Shown here piece after piece: positions 7,254 to 15,415 of a stretch of 21,883 nt of DNA. The notes beneath the pieces are model-generated. The model was not told the origin of the DNA and made no database searches. It saw only the letters and a list, made by a program, of their open reading frames with translations. The first letter of the stretch is position 1. Every line of letters starts with the position of its first letter. Position numbers and translations under genes: made by a program. Origin of the DNA: Clostridia bacterium (GTDB taxonomy: Bacteria > Bacillota_A > Clostridia > Lachnospirales > Cellulosilyticaceae); assembly GCA_029239935.1 (NCBI GenBank), contig JARBTY010000029.1, positions 1 to 21,883 on the forward strand, written 5' to 3'.

Positions 7254-7283
7254 TTGATTATATGATAAATAATATGCTATAAT
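7254..7283 (+). promoter_or_regulatory. Promoter for the RNA leader
   Basis: -35 TTGATT (7254-7259), 18-bp spacer ending TGC, -10 TATAAT (7278-7283). The predicted transcript starts near 7290, about 95 bases before the structured leader element. The stretch 7157-7253 holds nothing I recognise. Confidence 0.6.
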
Positions 7284-7384
7284 TTATTTTATTAAGAAAA
7301 ATACATTATTTTTGTATATTGTGGTGTTTTTTGTTATAAATTTAAAAGTTATGACCTATTTTTATAAAACTAAAGATTAAAAAA

Positions 7385-7486
7385 GTTGGAAGCAATGAAA
7401 CATTCTCTGTAAATGGGCACCTGGGGGATTGGAGCTTATGGTGCAACCGGCCAGCAATTAGTATTACTAATTGTTGGCTTTTTTTC
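7385..7486 (+). ncRNA. Structured RNA leader with terminator; possible guanidine-IV riboswitch
   Basis: Order seen: purine-rich entry (7385-7416); a hairpin closed by GCACC (7417-7421) and GGTGC (7440-7444) with a G-rich 18-nt loop starting TGGGGG; a short AACCGG joint (7445-7450); then a 13-bp terminator stem (7450-7462 and 7466-7478, one G-U pair) with seven T's. The CCGG of the joint can pair with CTGG (7421-7424) of the first hairpin loop; that pseudoknot would use bases at the foot of the terminator, giving a simple ligand-ON switch. This layout and the CACCTGGGG and GGTGCAACCG blocks resemble my memory of the guanidine-IV (mepA) class. The class is uncertain; that it is a cis-acting terminator-controlled leader is likelier. 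Confidence 0.6.
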
Positions 7487-7522
7487 TTTTTTAAAAAACT
7501 ATTATAAAAGGAGATAAAAAGA

Positions 7523-7639
7523 ATGATTGATAAAATGATATGTAAATTACCCGTAGATAAAGCAATTGTATTGTATAAAATTTTCAAAATAGGCTTTGCT
7601 TTTCATGCAGGAAAACCTAAAATTTTTATAGGAATATAG
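7523..7639 (+). CDS. 38-aa small ORF downstream of the RNA leader
   Basis: Begins MIDKMICKLPVDKAIV, ends PKIFIGI. AAAGGAG lies 8 bases before the ATG at 7523. The middle (AIVLYKIFKIGFAF) is hydrophobic with interspersed lysines, compatible with a short amphipathic or membrane-associated helix, followed by HAGKPK. No family is recognised and it is too short to be a full SMR exporter (about 105 aa). No terminator follows, so transcripts that pass the leader terminator can continue into the chemoreceptor gene 110 bases downstream. The next promoter's -35 begins at the first base after its stop codon. Confidence 0.5.
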   Translation: MIDKMICKLPVDKAIVLYKIFKIGFAFHAGKPKIFIGI

Positions 7640-7669
7640 TTGATAAAAAAACATGACATATGATATAAT
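7640..7669 (+). promoter_or_regulatory. Promoter of the first chemoreceptor gene
   Basis: -35 TTGATA (7640-7645), 18-bp spacer, -10 TATAAT (7664-7669), predicted start of transcription near 7676. Confidence 0.65.
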
Positions 7670-7677
7670 GCTTAAAA

Positions 7678-7693
7678 GTTAGATAGGTCTAAC
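7678..7693. promoter_or_regulatory. Palindrome GTTAGA-N4-TCTAAC just past the transcription start
   Basis: 6-bp perfect arms around TAGG. It shares the GTTAG-N6-CTAAC arrangement with the palindrome at 2381-2396 before the DtxR-type gene and would overlap the initial transcribed region of the chemoreceptor promoter. It could be an operator for the same repressor or a 5' RNA hairpin. Confidence 0.4.
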
Positions 7694-7749
7694 AAAACCG
7701 AAATAAGCTTTAGTAATGAAGGGAGCTTATAATATAAGTGGAGGATTTT

Positions 7750-9825
7750 ATGAAAACGATTAAGATGAGAATGCTTTTGCTTTTAGGAAGTTTATTGATC
7801 ATGGTTTGTGTAGGATTAGGGATTATATCTTATAGTACTTCGGCAGAAGCACTCATTAGTAATACAGAGGAAACTATGCCGAAATTTGCATTGGAAGGCA
7901 GCAAGACTATTGAAGCTGGTATTTTAAAGCATTTTAATGCACTGGAAGCAATAGCAGCTTATGATAAAATTAATCACTTTAATAGCTCAGATCAGAATTT
8001 GTCAGAGGCCACAGCTATCTTAAACACTGAGTTAAAAAGAGCTGGGCACAAGCGTATGGCCCTTATCACAGACACGGGGGCGGCCATCTATGACGATGGA
8101 AGCCGCGCAGATTTAAAAGAAATAGAGTATTTTAAAAGAGCGCTAGGTGGAGAGAAGGTGGTTTCTAACCCTATGAGATATGGGGAAGAAAGTGAGGTTG
8201 TTATAATCTATGCCGTACCCATACAAAAGGAGAATGGGAAGACAGTAGGTGTTCTAATGGCTTTAAGAGATGGGTATGAATTAAGTGAGCTAGCTAGTCA
8301 AATTACATATGGAAAATCAGGAGAAGCTTTTATAGTTAACGGGCTTGGTAATACAATTGCACATTCTAATAAAGAAATGTTGTCAGAAGCCTTAAGTGAA
8401 AGTCAAGGCTCCGTTGATGCAAGCAGTGGTGCAACCGTTGTTGATGCAGCATCAGGTGCAACTGTTTCAAAAGAAGAAGGCAAAAATTTGTTAGGTTATG
8501 AAAATTTTTCAAATTTACAACAGGAAATGACCCGAGGGAATATTGGTTTTGGTGAATATAGTTTTGAAGGAGAAAGTAAGTTTATGGGATTTGCGCCTAT
8601 AGGCGATTTGGGTTGGTCTATTGCGGTGGAAATCAATAAAGATGAAGTATTGTCAGGATTACAATCTTTAAAAATCAAATTTATCATGATGGCAATCTTT
8701 TCTTTGATGATCAGTCTAGTCATTGTATATTTTATTGCAAGGAGTATTGACAAACCCATTGCTTATCTTACAAAAGAATGCCATCAAATGGCCGCAGGGG
8801 ATTTCACTGTTGTATTGGATGAAAAATATAAGAAAAGAAGCGATGAGATTGGTGCTTTGGCGAAAGCTTTTCAAATGATTGCCGATAATGTGAAAAAACT
8901 TCTCAAAGAGAATGCTATGATTTCAAATAAAGTATTTGTTTCATCTCAAGATTTAAATGGCATGATAGAACAATCTTCTAAAGCGGTTAGGGAAGTGGCT
9001 GAAACAGTAGAGCAAATAGCAGATGGCAGTCATGCACAAGCTCAAGATACGCAGTTTGGTGTAGGGAAGATAGATGAGATGGGACAGCTTATAGAACAAG
9101 AACAAAGGTATATGCAGGTTTTAAATAAGTCAGCAGACCGTGTTGATCAGATTAAAGAAGAAGGTTTTATCATTTTAAAAGGTTTAATCGAAAAAACAGA
9201 GGAGAATAATTATATAACCTCTGAAATTTATGATGTCATCATTAACACGAATGAAAGTGCCAATAAAATTGAGCAGACAAGTCACATGATCGGAAGTATT
9301 GCCAAACAGACTAATCTTTTGGCACTTAATGCAGCTATTGAGGCCGCCAGAGCTGGTGAGGCTGGAAAGGGTTTCTCTATTGTAGCTGATGAAATCAGAA
9401 AATTGGCTGAAGATGCCGATCGTTTTGCTAAAGAAATTACGACAATCATTGGAGAACTCAATGAGAAGGCCGCGGGTTCTGTAGATAAAATGAAAGAGGT
9501 TTCACAAATTGTTGCATCACAGACCGAAAGTGTAAAGCTGACAGAAATGCAATTTGAAGGTATTGCAGATGCTATTGAAAATACCAGAGCAAGTATTGGG
9601 GTGTTAAGTCAATCTGCTAGGGAGATGAAAGTTAAAAAAGAAGAAGTAATAGGCATTATAAAAAATCTATCAGCTGTTTCAGAGGAAAATGCGTCTGGAA
9701 CAGAAGAAGTCACTGCATCTATTGAAGAACAAACAGCTTATATGGAGCAAATTTCAGATTTAAGCCAAACACTCTCTTATCTGGCGGGAAAAATGGATTT
9801 AAGTATTGATCAATTTAAATATTAA
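7750..9825 (+). CDS. Methyl-accepting chemotaxis protein, dCache type, with two DxxSGAT motifs
   Basis: 691-aa transmembrane chemoreceptor. Order: TM1 (about 6-28), extracytoplasmic dCache-type sensor (about 30-308), TM2 (about 309-331), HAMP (about 332-385, with [10 protein letters not shown] and [14 protein letters not shown]), and the cytoplasmic signalling coiled coil whose CheA/CheW-binding tip is [21 protein letters not shown] (about 520-540). The membrane-proximal Cache part has [20 protein letters not shown] and later [18 protein letters not shown], the usual start and end. Between them lies an insert with two tandem 9-residue units, DASSGATVV and DAASGATVS (223-240), matching the Dxx[ST]GAT signature for covalent FMN attachment by ApbE; the second chemoreceptor in the window lacks it. 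A GTG at 7738 is in frame, but GGAGG at 7740-7744 fits ATG 7750. Confidence 0.93.
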   Translation: MKTIKMRMLLLLGSLLIMVCVGLGIISYSTSAEALISNTEETMPKFALEGSKTIEAGILKHFNALEAIAAYDKINHFNSSDQNLSEATAILNTELKRAGHKRMALITDTGAAIYDDGSRADLKEIEYFKRALGGEKVVSNPMRYGEESEVVIIYAVPIQKENGKTVGVLMALRDGYELSELASQITYGKSGEAFIVNGLGNTIAHSNKEMLSEALSESQGSVDASSGATVVDAASGATVSKEEGKNLLGYENFSNLQQEMTRGNIGFGEYSFEGESKFMGFAPIGDLGWSIAVEINKDEVLSGLQSLKIKFIMMAIFSLMISLVIVYFIARSIDKPIAYLTKECHQMAAGDFTVVLDEKYKKRSDEIGALAKAFQMIADNVKKLLKENAMISNKVFVSSQDLNGMIEQSSKAVREVAETVEQIADGSHAQAQDTQFGVGKIDEMGQLIEQEQRYMQVLNKSADRVDQIKEEGFIILKGLIEKTEENNYITSEIYDVIINTNESANKIEQTSHMIGSIAKQTNLLALNAAIEAARAGEAGKGFSIVADEIRKLAEDADRFAKEITTIIGELNEKAAGSVDKMKEVSQIVASQTESVKLTEMQFEGIADAIENTRASIGVLSQSAREMKVKKEEVIGIIKNLSAVSEENASGTEEVTASIEEQTAYMEQISDLSQTLSYLAGKMDLSIDQFKY

Positions 9826-9838
9826 AGGCTATCCCAAA

Positions 9839-9892
9839 TTAACAGAAAAAGTTTCAAGATAATTAATGTTATCTTGGAACTTTTTCTGTTAA
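9839..9892. terminator. Hairpin terminator after the first chemoreceptor
   Basis: 23-bp arms (9839-9861 and 9870-9892) with one G-U pair. The A5/T5 run lies inside the stem rather than after it, so termination efficiency is uncertain. Confidence 0.7.
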
Positions 9893-10343
9893 TCATTGAG
9901 TTCTTAAAATAATTGGTGGTTTTTTACAATAATTAGAGGAAAATTGAATGAATTGTGGAATGTATATTATATAGAGAATTCTCAATAGTTTATATTGTGG
10001 ATATAATCATTGTACTTGATAAATTATCTAAAAATATAGATTTCTTGATTTATAATATCATTATGTTGCAGATTAATTAGACAGATACTATAGGATTACA
10101 ATCGTAAATAATAAAATTAAATAAATGGGCAAGTAATAGATAAATTAAAGGAGGATGACACGATGTATTTAAGATCATCAGAAAGCAAGTAATACGTGAA
10201 AAACATATGATACTTTGTTATTCTGTAAAATGATTTATAAGAAAAGACTATAACAGGTAGAGTTATTTCTATTAAGGTAAATGTTTATCTAGGTATAAAG
10301 ATAACCTATTGAGGAAGCTCTTACAATTTGGAGGGGGGATACG
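9893..10343 (+). other. AT-rich intergenic region before the PAS kinase
   Basis: About 450 bases with no ORF of ordinary length. Possible promoters are TTCTCA-N17-TATAAT (9979-10007) and TTGCAG-N17-TATAGG (10066-10094). It contains a 9-codon ORF with a strong ribosome binding site at 10163-10192. The final 150 bases before the kinase start show no riboswitch consensus I know, specifically no c-di-GMP-I/II signature. Confidence 0.5.
10163..10192 (+). CDS. Possible 9-aa leader peptide
   Basis: AAAGGAGG lies 7-8 bases before an ATG that opens MYLRSSESK followed by TAA. The ribosome binding site is among the best in the window, yet the frame is only nine codons. It may be a regulatory leader for the kinase gene 151 bases downstream, or the remnant of a longer gene: the neighbouring frame is open for about 23 codons across this stretch but lacks a start. 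Nothing else supports either reading. Confidence 0.25.
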   Translation: MYLRSSESK

Positions 10344-11891
10344 ATGGGTGTATCTGATATAAGCAAAGCAGACTATACAGCCTATATACAGGTTAGAGAA
10401 GAAGAAATTATAGAGGTAAGTGATGCCTTTACTGTCCTTGTAGGATATGCCAAAGATGTTCTTATGCGTAATACTCTTACGCAGTTATGCAAAATTTTAT
10501 TAAGATTAACATGTGATATAAGCACGTTAGAAAATGAAGGAGATCAAGCGGAAGGTTTTTTATTTAATAGTTTATTAGAAGCTATTGCAATAGAAGTAAT
10601 CTTTAAAGAGGGGCATCCTCTCATGAAAACAATTGTTTTTCAGAAAAAAGAAAAAGGACGGCTAGAAGATAGATTTCCATTCTTTCAAAAGATTTATGAG
10701 CAGGAAATATCAGGAGTTGCGTTATTTGCTACTACTCCTCAAATCACTTTATTAAAAGCTAACCAGACGTATCTGAATTTTTTGGAGCAACCTTTTAATA
10801 AATATGAAAGCGCAATAGGAAAACCTCTGCAGGAGATTGTAACAGGATGGTTAGGAAGTTCCGCACAGCAAATCTGGAATACTGTATTAAGAACTGGGGG
10901 AAATTGTCATATAAAAGAATATAAATATGAAGCTTTTAAAAGAGGTATAACTTATTGGAAAGTGATGATTATGCCTTTTTGCGAAGATGGGGGCATCCAG
11001 TATGTTTTTGAAATGACAGAGGATATTACAGAAGATGTGATAAACAGAGAAAAGATGCACCAGCAGACACAGGTTATAAAAGAGCAGAATGAGCAGCTGC
11101 GGAAAGCATTGTCTGCAAAGGAAGAGTTTTTTACTATGATGTCCCACGAGTTTAAAACACCTTTGAATGTTATTAATTCTGCTGTACAGGTAATACAAGC
11201 TATTTGTGGCCAAGAGTTATCAGAAACAGCCACTAAGATGGTGAATAAGATTAAGCAAAACACCTTTAGACAGCTGAGACTAATCAATAATATTTTAGAT
11301 ATGGCAAAATTAAGTGCAGGGAAACTAAAATCAAATAAAAGAAATTTAGACATTGGGCTTATGACTCAAGCCATTGTAGAATCCATTGAAGTTTATGCTA
11401 AGCAAAGACAGGTAAAATTATACTTTAATTCAGTATTAGAACATCAGATAATAGGAATAGATGATGCAAAATATGAAAAAATTCTCTTAAATCTTTTATC
11501 AAATGCTATTAAATTTACTCCAAAAGAAAAAAGCGTTTTTGTTACCTTAAGGAACAAAGCAAAGAAAGTGATCATAGAGGTTAGAGATGAAGGCATTGGT
11601 ATACCAAAAGATAAACACAAACATATATTTGAGCAGTTTGGGCAAGTAAAAAGTACATTAAACAAACAAGAAGAAGGTACTGGTATTGGTCTATCACTTG
11701 TCAAGTTATTAGTTGAAGAGATGGAGGGGGAGATTGTACTAATGAGCCAAGAAGGCATTGGAAGTACATTCACTATTAGTTTGCCTTGTGAGAGGGTAGA
11801 AGAGTACTATTATAGCGATAAGTCAATAGAAAGTTATGAGGAAAGGCTTATTCAAACTGTCCATATAGAGCTTAGTGATATTTATTTATAA
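10344..11891 (+). CDS. Soluble PAS-domain sensor histidine kinase
   Basis: 515 aa, no membrane segment, so it senses inside the cell. Two PAS-like regions: a degenerate one at about 8-105 (EEIIEVSDAFTVLVGYAKDVL) and a clearer one at about 112-232, ending in the usual FEMTEDITEDV exit motif and a coiled linker. HisKA has SHEFKTPLN with phospho-acceptor His268. The ATPase domain has N387 (NLLSNAIKF), D415 of DEGIGIPKD, IFEQFG and G445 of GTGIGLS. After the catalytic core the protein continues with an acidic, Tyr-rich tail ending VHIELSDIYL, an ending I have seen on other clostridial kinases. No receiver domain and no adjacent response regulator, so it is an orphan; Spo0A-feeding orphan kinases of clostridia are one possibility, with no direct evidence. 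Ribosome binding site GGAGGGGGG. Confidence 0.9.
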   Translation: MGVSDISKADYTAYIQVREEEIIEVSDAFTVLVGYAKDVLMRNTLTQLCKILLRLTCDISTLENEGDQAEGFLFNSLLEAIAIEVIFKEGHPLMKTIVFQKKEKGRLEDRFPFFQKIYEQEISGVALFATTPQITLLKANQTYLNFLEQPFNKYESAIGKPLQEIVTGWLGSSAQQIWNTVLRTGGNCHIKEYKYEAFKRGITYWKVMIMPFCEDGGIQYVFEMTEDITEDVINREKMHQQTQVIKEQNEQLRKALSAKEEFFTMMSHEFKTPLNVINSAVQVIQAICGQELSETATKMVNKIKQNTFRQLRLINNILDMAKLSAGKLKSNKRNLDIGLMTQAIVESIEVYAKQRQVKLYFNSVLEHQIIGIDDAKYEKILLNLLSNAIKFTPKEKSVFVTLRNKAKKVIIEVRDEGIGIPKDKHKHIFEQFGQVKSTLNKQEEGTGIGLSLVKLLVEEMEGEIVLMSQEGIGSTFTISLPCERVEEYYYSDKSIESYEERLIQTVHIELSDIYL

Positions 11892-11903
11892 TCAATAAAG
11901 CAA

Positions 11904-11952
11904 ACCCTAGATTAGTAAAGGTTTTTCAGCCTTACAATAATCTAGGGTCTTA
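11904..11952. terminator. Bidirectional intrinsic terminator
   Basis: 11-bp outer arms (11904-11914 and 11938-11948) with an inner stem around GTTTTTCA, between the convergent kinase and feoA genes. Confidence 0.7.
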
Positions 11953-11969
11953 TAATTAGCAATAATTGG

Positions 11970-12224
11970 CTACTTAAAGGTTTCTACTAAAATCATAGAG
12001 GCAACATCTTTGCGAAGGGCAATAACAGCACCCCTAATCAGATAAGCAACAGGATCGCCAGAAGGACTTTTTTGCAAAGGTTCTATCACTGTATCATGAA
12101 TCAAACCTAAGTCTAGCATGCGCCTTCTTACCAAACCATCAGATATAAGTGTTTTAACCTTACATTTTTCACCTAAATTTAAAGAACTCAGTGGAATACT
12201 GCCATTATGCATAAATAAGTTCAT
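11970..12224 (-). CDS. feoA: FeoA-family small protein
   Basis: 84 aa from ATG 12224, or 80 aa from the ATG at 12212. SH3-like beta-barrel fold of FeoA, the cytosolic accessory of the FeoB ferrous-iron transporter; similar domains form the C-terminus of DtxR repressors. Signatures: IPLSSLNLGEKCKVKTL, RRRMLDLGLIHDTVIEPLQKSPSGDP and a closing YLIRGAVIALRKDVASMILV. TAGGAG abuts the first ATG with no spacer and lies 12 bases from the second, so neither start is ideal. Unusually, no feoB or second feoA is adjacent; it is a lone gene here. It may act with a distant FeoB or regulate independently. The 12225-12394 gap upstream shows no clear promoter. Confidence 0.85.
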   Translation of the reverse strand: MNLFMHNGSIPLSSLNLGEKCKVKTLISDGLVRRRMLDLGLIHDTVIEPLQKSPSGDPVAYLIRGAVIALRKDVASMILVETFK

Positions 12225-12394
12225 CTCCTACTCATAGGTTAAGTGTTCAAATTCCCTTATATTAAAATATGAGTAAGAGTTTGAAAAGGTTACTCTAATG
12301 TGGATATTTATGGAGTCATAAGAACGACAAAATTTTTGGTTTTATAGTATAAAAACAAAAAATAAAAGACTATATGCGTTAATTAAGAAGTAGA

Positions 12395-12423
12395 TTGAGA
12401 AATATAGGATAATTATGTTATAG
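12395..12423 (+). promoter_or_regulatory. Promoter of the HD-GYP/kinase/chemoreceptor operon
   Basis: -35 TTGAGA (12395-12400), 17-bp spacer, -10 TTATAG (12418-12423), or TATAGT with 18-bp spacing; about 50 bases before the first gene. Confidence 0.5.
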
Positions 12424-12473
12424 TATAGTTAAAATAACAGATTAAAATATTAGTCCAAGCAGAGGGATATACC

Positions 12474-13571
12474 ATGGATATTAACTTAAAACATTCAGTT
12501 ATTATGATAGTAGATGATACGCCAGAGAATTTAATCTTGTTAGTGGCTATTTTACGTGGTGCGGGCTATAAAATCAAGGCTTTTCCTAACGCTAAAATGG
12601 CGCTAGAATCAGCCCTTAGAACACCACCAGATTTGATTTTGTTGGATGTTATGATGCCAGAGTTAGATGGTTATGCGGTAGGCCGGAGGCTAAAAAGTGA
12701 TAAGCGATTTGAGCAGATTCCCATTTTATTTATCAGTGCCCTATCTAGTACATTTGATAAATTGTCAGCCTTTGAGGCGGGGGGTGTTGATTATATTTCT
12801 AAACCTTTTGATGCGAAAGAGGTTGAAGCGAGGGTGAAGGCGCATTTAACCATTCGGTTGCTTCAAAAGAGGATTGAGAAGCACAATCAAGAGCTGGAGT
12901 ATATTGTTGAAAAACAAGTAGAGGAGATTACACAAAGTCATTTAGTAACTATTTATGCAATGATTAAGTTGGCTGAAGTCAGAGATGATGATACAGGAAA
13001 GCATATAGAGAGGACAAAAACCTTTTCTAAGCTTTTAGCGGAGGAACTGCAAAGATTTCCAGCGTACAGATCAAATATTGATGAAAAGTTCATTGAGGAT
13101 ATCTACAATGCAAGTCCACTTCATGATGTCGGAAAAATCGCTATCCCAGATAAGATTCTGCTCAAACCCTCTAGACTCACAGAAAAAGAGTTTGAAACCA
13201 TGAAAACCCATACGAGCATCGGAGAAAAATATTTAAAAGAAGCGTATTATGAGTCAAGAAATAATTCTTTTTTAAAGATGGGAATAGAGATTGCTGGAGG
13301 ACATCATGAGAGATGGGATGGAACTGGATATCCTAAAGGATTGGCAGGCCATGACATTCCTCTAAGTGCCAGAATCATGGCGGTAGGTGATGTTTATGAT
13401 GCGCTTAGGTCAAAAAGAGTTTATAAAGAGCCGTTTTCTCATGAAAAGAGTATAGCGATTATATTTGAAGGTAAAGGCACTCACTTTGACCCACTGGTTA
13501 TAGAGGCCTTTTCGAGTATTGCACACTTATTTAATGAAGTATATAGGGAGATGAATGATAAGCAGATGTAG
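12474..13571 (+). CDS. Response regulator with HD-GYP c-di-GMP phosphodiesterase output
   Basis: 365-aa cytoplasmic protein that should hydrolyse cyclic di-GMP when phosphorylated. Receiver domain (about 8-125): acidic pair D14/D15, phospho-acceptor D58 in LILLDVMMPELDGY, and K near 108 in YISKPFDAKEVEARV. A coiled-coil linker (about 128-155) leads to the HD-GYP domain (about 155-350), with H217/D218 in LHDVGKIAIPDKIL, the HHERWDGTGYPKGL block (H277, H278; G285-Y286-P287) and DVYDALRSKRVYK. All canonical metal and signature residues are present, so catalytic activity is expected. The kinase gene follows after 62 bases with no terminator, which makes that kinase the probable phosphodonor. RpfG is the best-known relative. 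Confidence 0.92.
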   Translation: MDINLKHSVIMIVDDTPENLILLVAILRGAGYKIKAFPNAKMALESALRTPPDLILLDVMMPELDGYAVGRRLKSDKRFEQIPILFISALSSTFDKLSAFEAGGVDYISKPFDAKEVEARVKAHLTIRLLQKRIEKHNQELEYIVEKQVEEITQSHLVTIYAMIKLAEVRDDDTGKHIERTKTFSKLLAEELQRFPAYRSNIDEKFIEDIYNASPLHDVGKIAIPDKILLKPSRLTEKEFETMKTHTSIGEKYLKEAYYESRNNSFLKMGIEIAGGHHERWDGTGYPKGLAGHDIPLSARIMAVGDVYDALRSKRVYKEPFSHEKSIAIIFEGKGTHFDPLVIEAFSSIAHLFNEVYREMNDKQM

Positions 13572-13633
13572 CTTCTATCGCAGGGCATATAAGTATAGGC
13601 ATACAGGTTATATCAAGAGAGTGAGGTGTACAT

Positions 13634-15385
13634 ATGAATGTTGAAGATGAGCTGTTATATCAAGATTCAGAAGGATTTAAAAGCATATTTGAGTCAGTAG
13701 GAGTGGGGATAGCAAAATTAACCCTTTCAGGTAAGTTCGTCATGGTTAATCGTTCTTTTGCTAAAATAGTAGGGTATTCTAAAGAGGAATTAGAAGATCT
13801 TAATTTTACAGATATTACATATCCTGAGGATTTAAATAGTCATCAAGCACATATACAAGCACTACTGACAAATGAAAATGATGAATATAGCCTTGAGAAA
13901 AGATGCATCAAAAAAGATGGGAATCCTGTTTGGGTACATCTGACAGCTACTCTTATTTGCGATCAGCATAAAAAACCTGCGTATTTTTTGAGCACTATTC
14001 ATGATATCACAAATAAAAAACAAACAGAGCTTGAACTCAAAAAGCAAGCTAAGGGACTTTTTTATAGTCCAGTAAGTATTATCATTACGGATAACAGAGG
14101 GGTTATCGAATATATTAATCCCATTTTTACACAAATTACTGGATTTGAAAAAAAAGATGTTATCGGAAAGACCCCTAGAATACAGGCTTCTGGACAATTA
14201 GGCAAAGCTTTTTATCAAACGTTATGGCAAACACTTTTAAAAGGCGAGCTTTGGAGGGGAACCTTTATAAACAAGAAAAAGAATGGGGAATTATACTGGG
14301 AAGAAGCTTCTATTTCTCCAGTTTTTGATACACAAAATGTTATAACACATTTTGTGGCGGTAAAAGAGGATATAACAGAACGGCTTAAGGCAGAGCAAGC
14401 ACTGATGATCGCAAAGCAAGAAGCGGAAAAAGCTGATAAAGCAAAAAGTATCTTTATAGCCCATATGAATCATGAGATTAGGACCCCATTAAATGCTATT
14501 TTAGGATTTTCAGAGTTACTCATAAATGAGATGGATTTATTACCGAAACAAAAAAGTAAACTTGATATTATCTATAAAAACGGAAAACATTTGCTGAATA
14601 TTATCAATGAAATTCTAGAAATTTCTAAAATTGAGGCAGGAAAGATGAGTATTAAAATCAACTCCTTTGATATTTTGGCAATGCTGGAGGATTTATACCA
14701 TACTTTTTATTTAAAGGCAAAAGAAAAAAATATTGCCATGTATTTTGTCATGCAGGAAGGTATGCCGCGGAATATTAAAACCGATGAAATTAAGCTTCGG
14801 CAGATAGTAATTAATTTGATTGGCAATGCGCTAAAGTTTATTGAGCAGGGGAGTATACATGTTTTGACAAGTATTGAATACCGAGATGACAAAACACAGT
14901 TGTATTTGAGCGTAAAGGATACAGGCATAGGTATAGATAAAGAAGATTTACAAAAAATCTTTGATAACTTTGTACAGGTAAATAAAGATAATTATTCAGA
15001 AGGAGGAACAGGGTTAGGCTTGTCTATAACTAAAAAATTTATTGAAAATCTAGGAGGCACAATAAGTGTAGAGAGTGAAAAGGGGAAGGGATCAGAGTTT
15101 AGTTTTTTTATTCCTGTTGAAGTATCTCATGAGGGAACATTAAGTATAGATTCATTTAATGAACCCATGATACCTAGGAAAGAAGAATCAAAATCTACCG
15201 ACAAAACCCTCATCAATGTACCTGAAAATATAAAAAATGACTTGAAATATGCTATTTTAGATGGGGATATAGATAAGATAGAAGCTATTATCAATTGGAT
15301 TGATGAAATTAATCCCGAGGATGCAGAGGCAATAAAAAAATTAAGTCATACCTTTGCTTTTGAAAAAATCCTTAGTTTATTATAG
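13634..15385 (+). CDS. PAS-PAS sensor histidine kinase with a hybrid-kinase-type C-terminal tail
   Basis: 583-aa cytoplasmic kinase with no membrane helices. PAS1 at about 15-130 (IGVGIAKLTLSGKFVMVNRSF-type core), PAS2 at about 137-258 (PVSIIITDNRGVIEYINPIF, exit motif KEDITERLKAEQAL), HisKA with NHEIRTPLNA (H280), and HATPase with N398 (NLIGNALKF), D429 (DTGIGIDKED), FDNFVQ and G458-T-G (GTGLGLSITKKF). After the last VSHEG strand, a polar linker leads to a helical tail (about 529-583: NVPENIKNDLKYAILDGDI, then AIKKLSHTFAFEKILSLL). That tail is of the type that follows receiver domains in hybrid kinases, yet no receiver is present. Its likely partner is the REC-HD-GYP protein encoded just upstream. 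The chemoreceptor gene starts 31 bases later. Ribosome binding site GAGGTG. Confidence 0.92.
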   Translation: MNVEDELLYQDSEGFKSIFESVGVGIAKLTLSGKFVMVNRSFAKIVGYSKEELEDLNFTDITYPEDLNSHQAHIQALLTNENDEYSLEKRCIKKDGNPVWVHLTATLICDQHKKPAYFLSTIHDITNKKQTELELKKQAKGLFYSPVSIIITDNRGVIEYINPIFTQITGFEKKDVIGKTPRIQASGQLGKAFYQTLWQTLLKGELWRGTFINKKKNGELYWEEASISPVFDTQNVITHFVAVKEDITERLKAEQALMIAKQEAEKADKAKSIFIAHMNHEIRTPLNAILGFSELLINEMDLLPKQKSKLDIIYKNGKHLLNIINEILEISKIEAGKMSIKINSFDILAMLEDLYHTFYLKAKEKNIAMYFVMQEGMPRNIKTDEIKLRQIVINLIGNALKFIEQGSIHVLTSIEYRDDKTQLYLSVKDTGIGIDKEDLQKIFDNFVQVNKDNYSEGGTGLGLSITKKFIENLGGTISVESEKGKGSEFSFFIPVEVSHEGTLSIDSFNEPMIPRKEESKSTDKTLINVPENIKNDLKYAILDGDIDKIEAIINWIDEINPEDAEAIKKLSHTFAFEKILSLL

Positions 15386-15415
15386 CAAAACCAAATTAAA
15401 AATGGAGGTGACAAA

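Noticed and set aside
7342..7587. 81-codon minus-strand frame over the RNA leader
   Set aside because: It runs through the terminator hairpin and poly-T (read as a KKKKS stretch) and has no start signals; the RNA leader explains the region better.
7670..7749. Possible c-di-GMP (GEMM) riboswitch before the first chemoreceptor
   Set aside because: Such riboswitches often precede chemoreceptor genes, so I looked for the GGACGCAAAGCC and GGGUUACC blocks here, at 7385-7486, and in 10193-10343 and 15386-15415. None is present.
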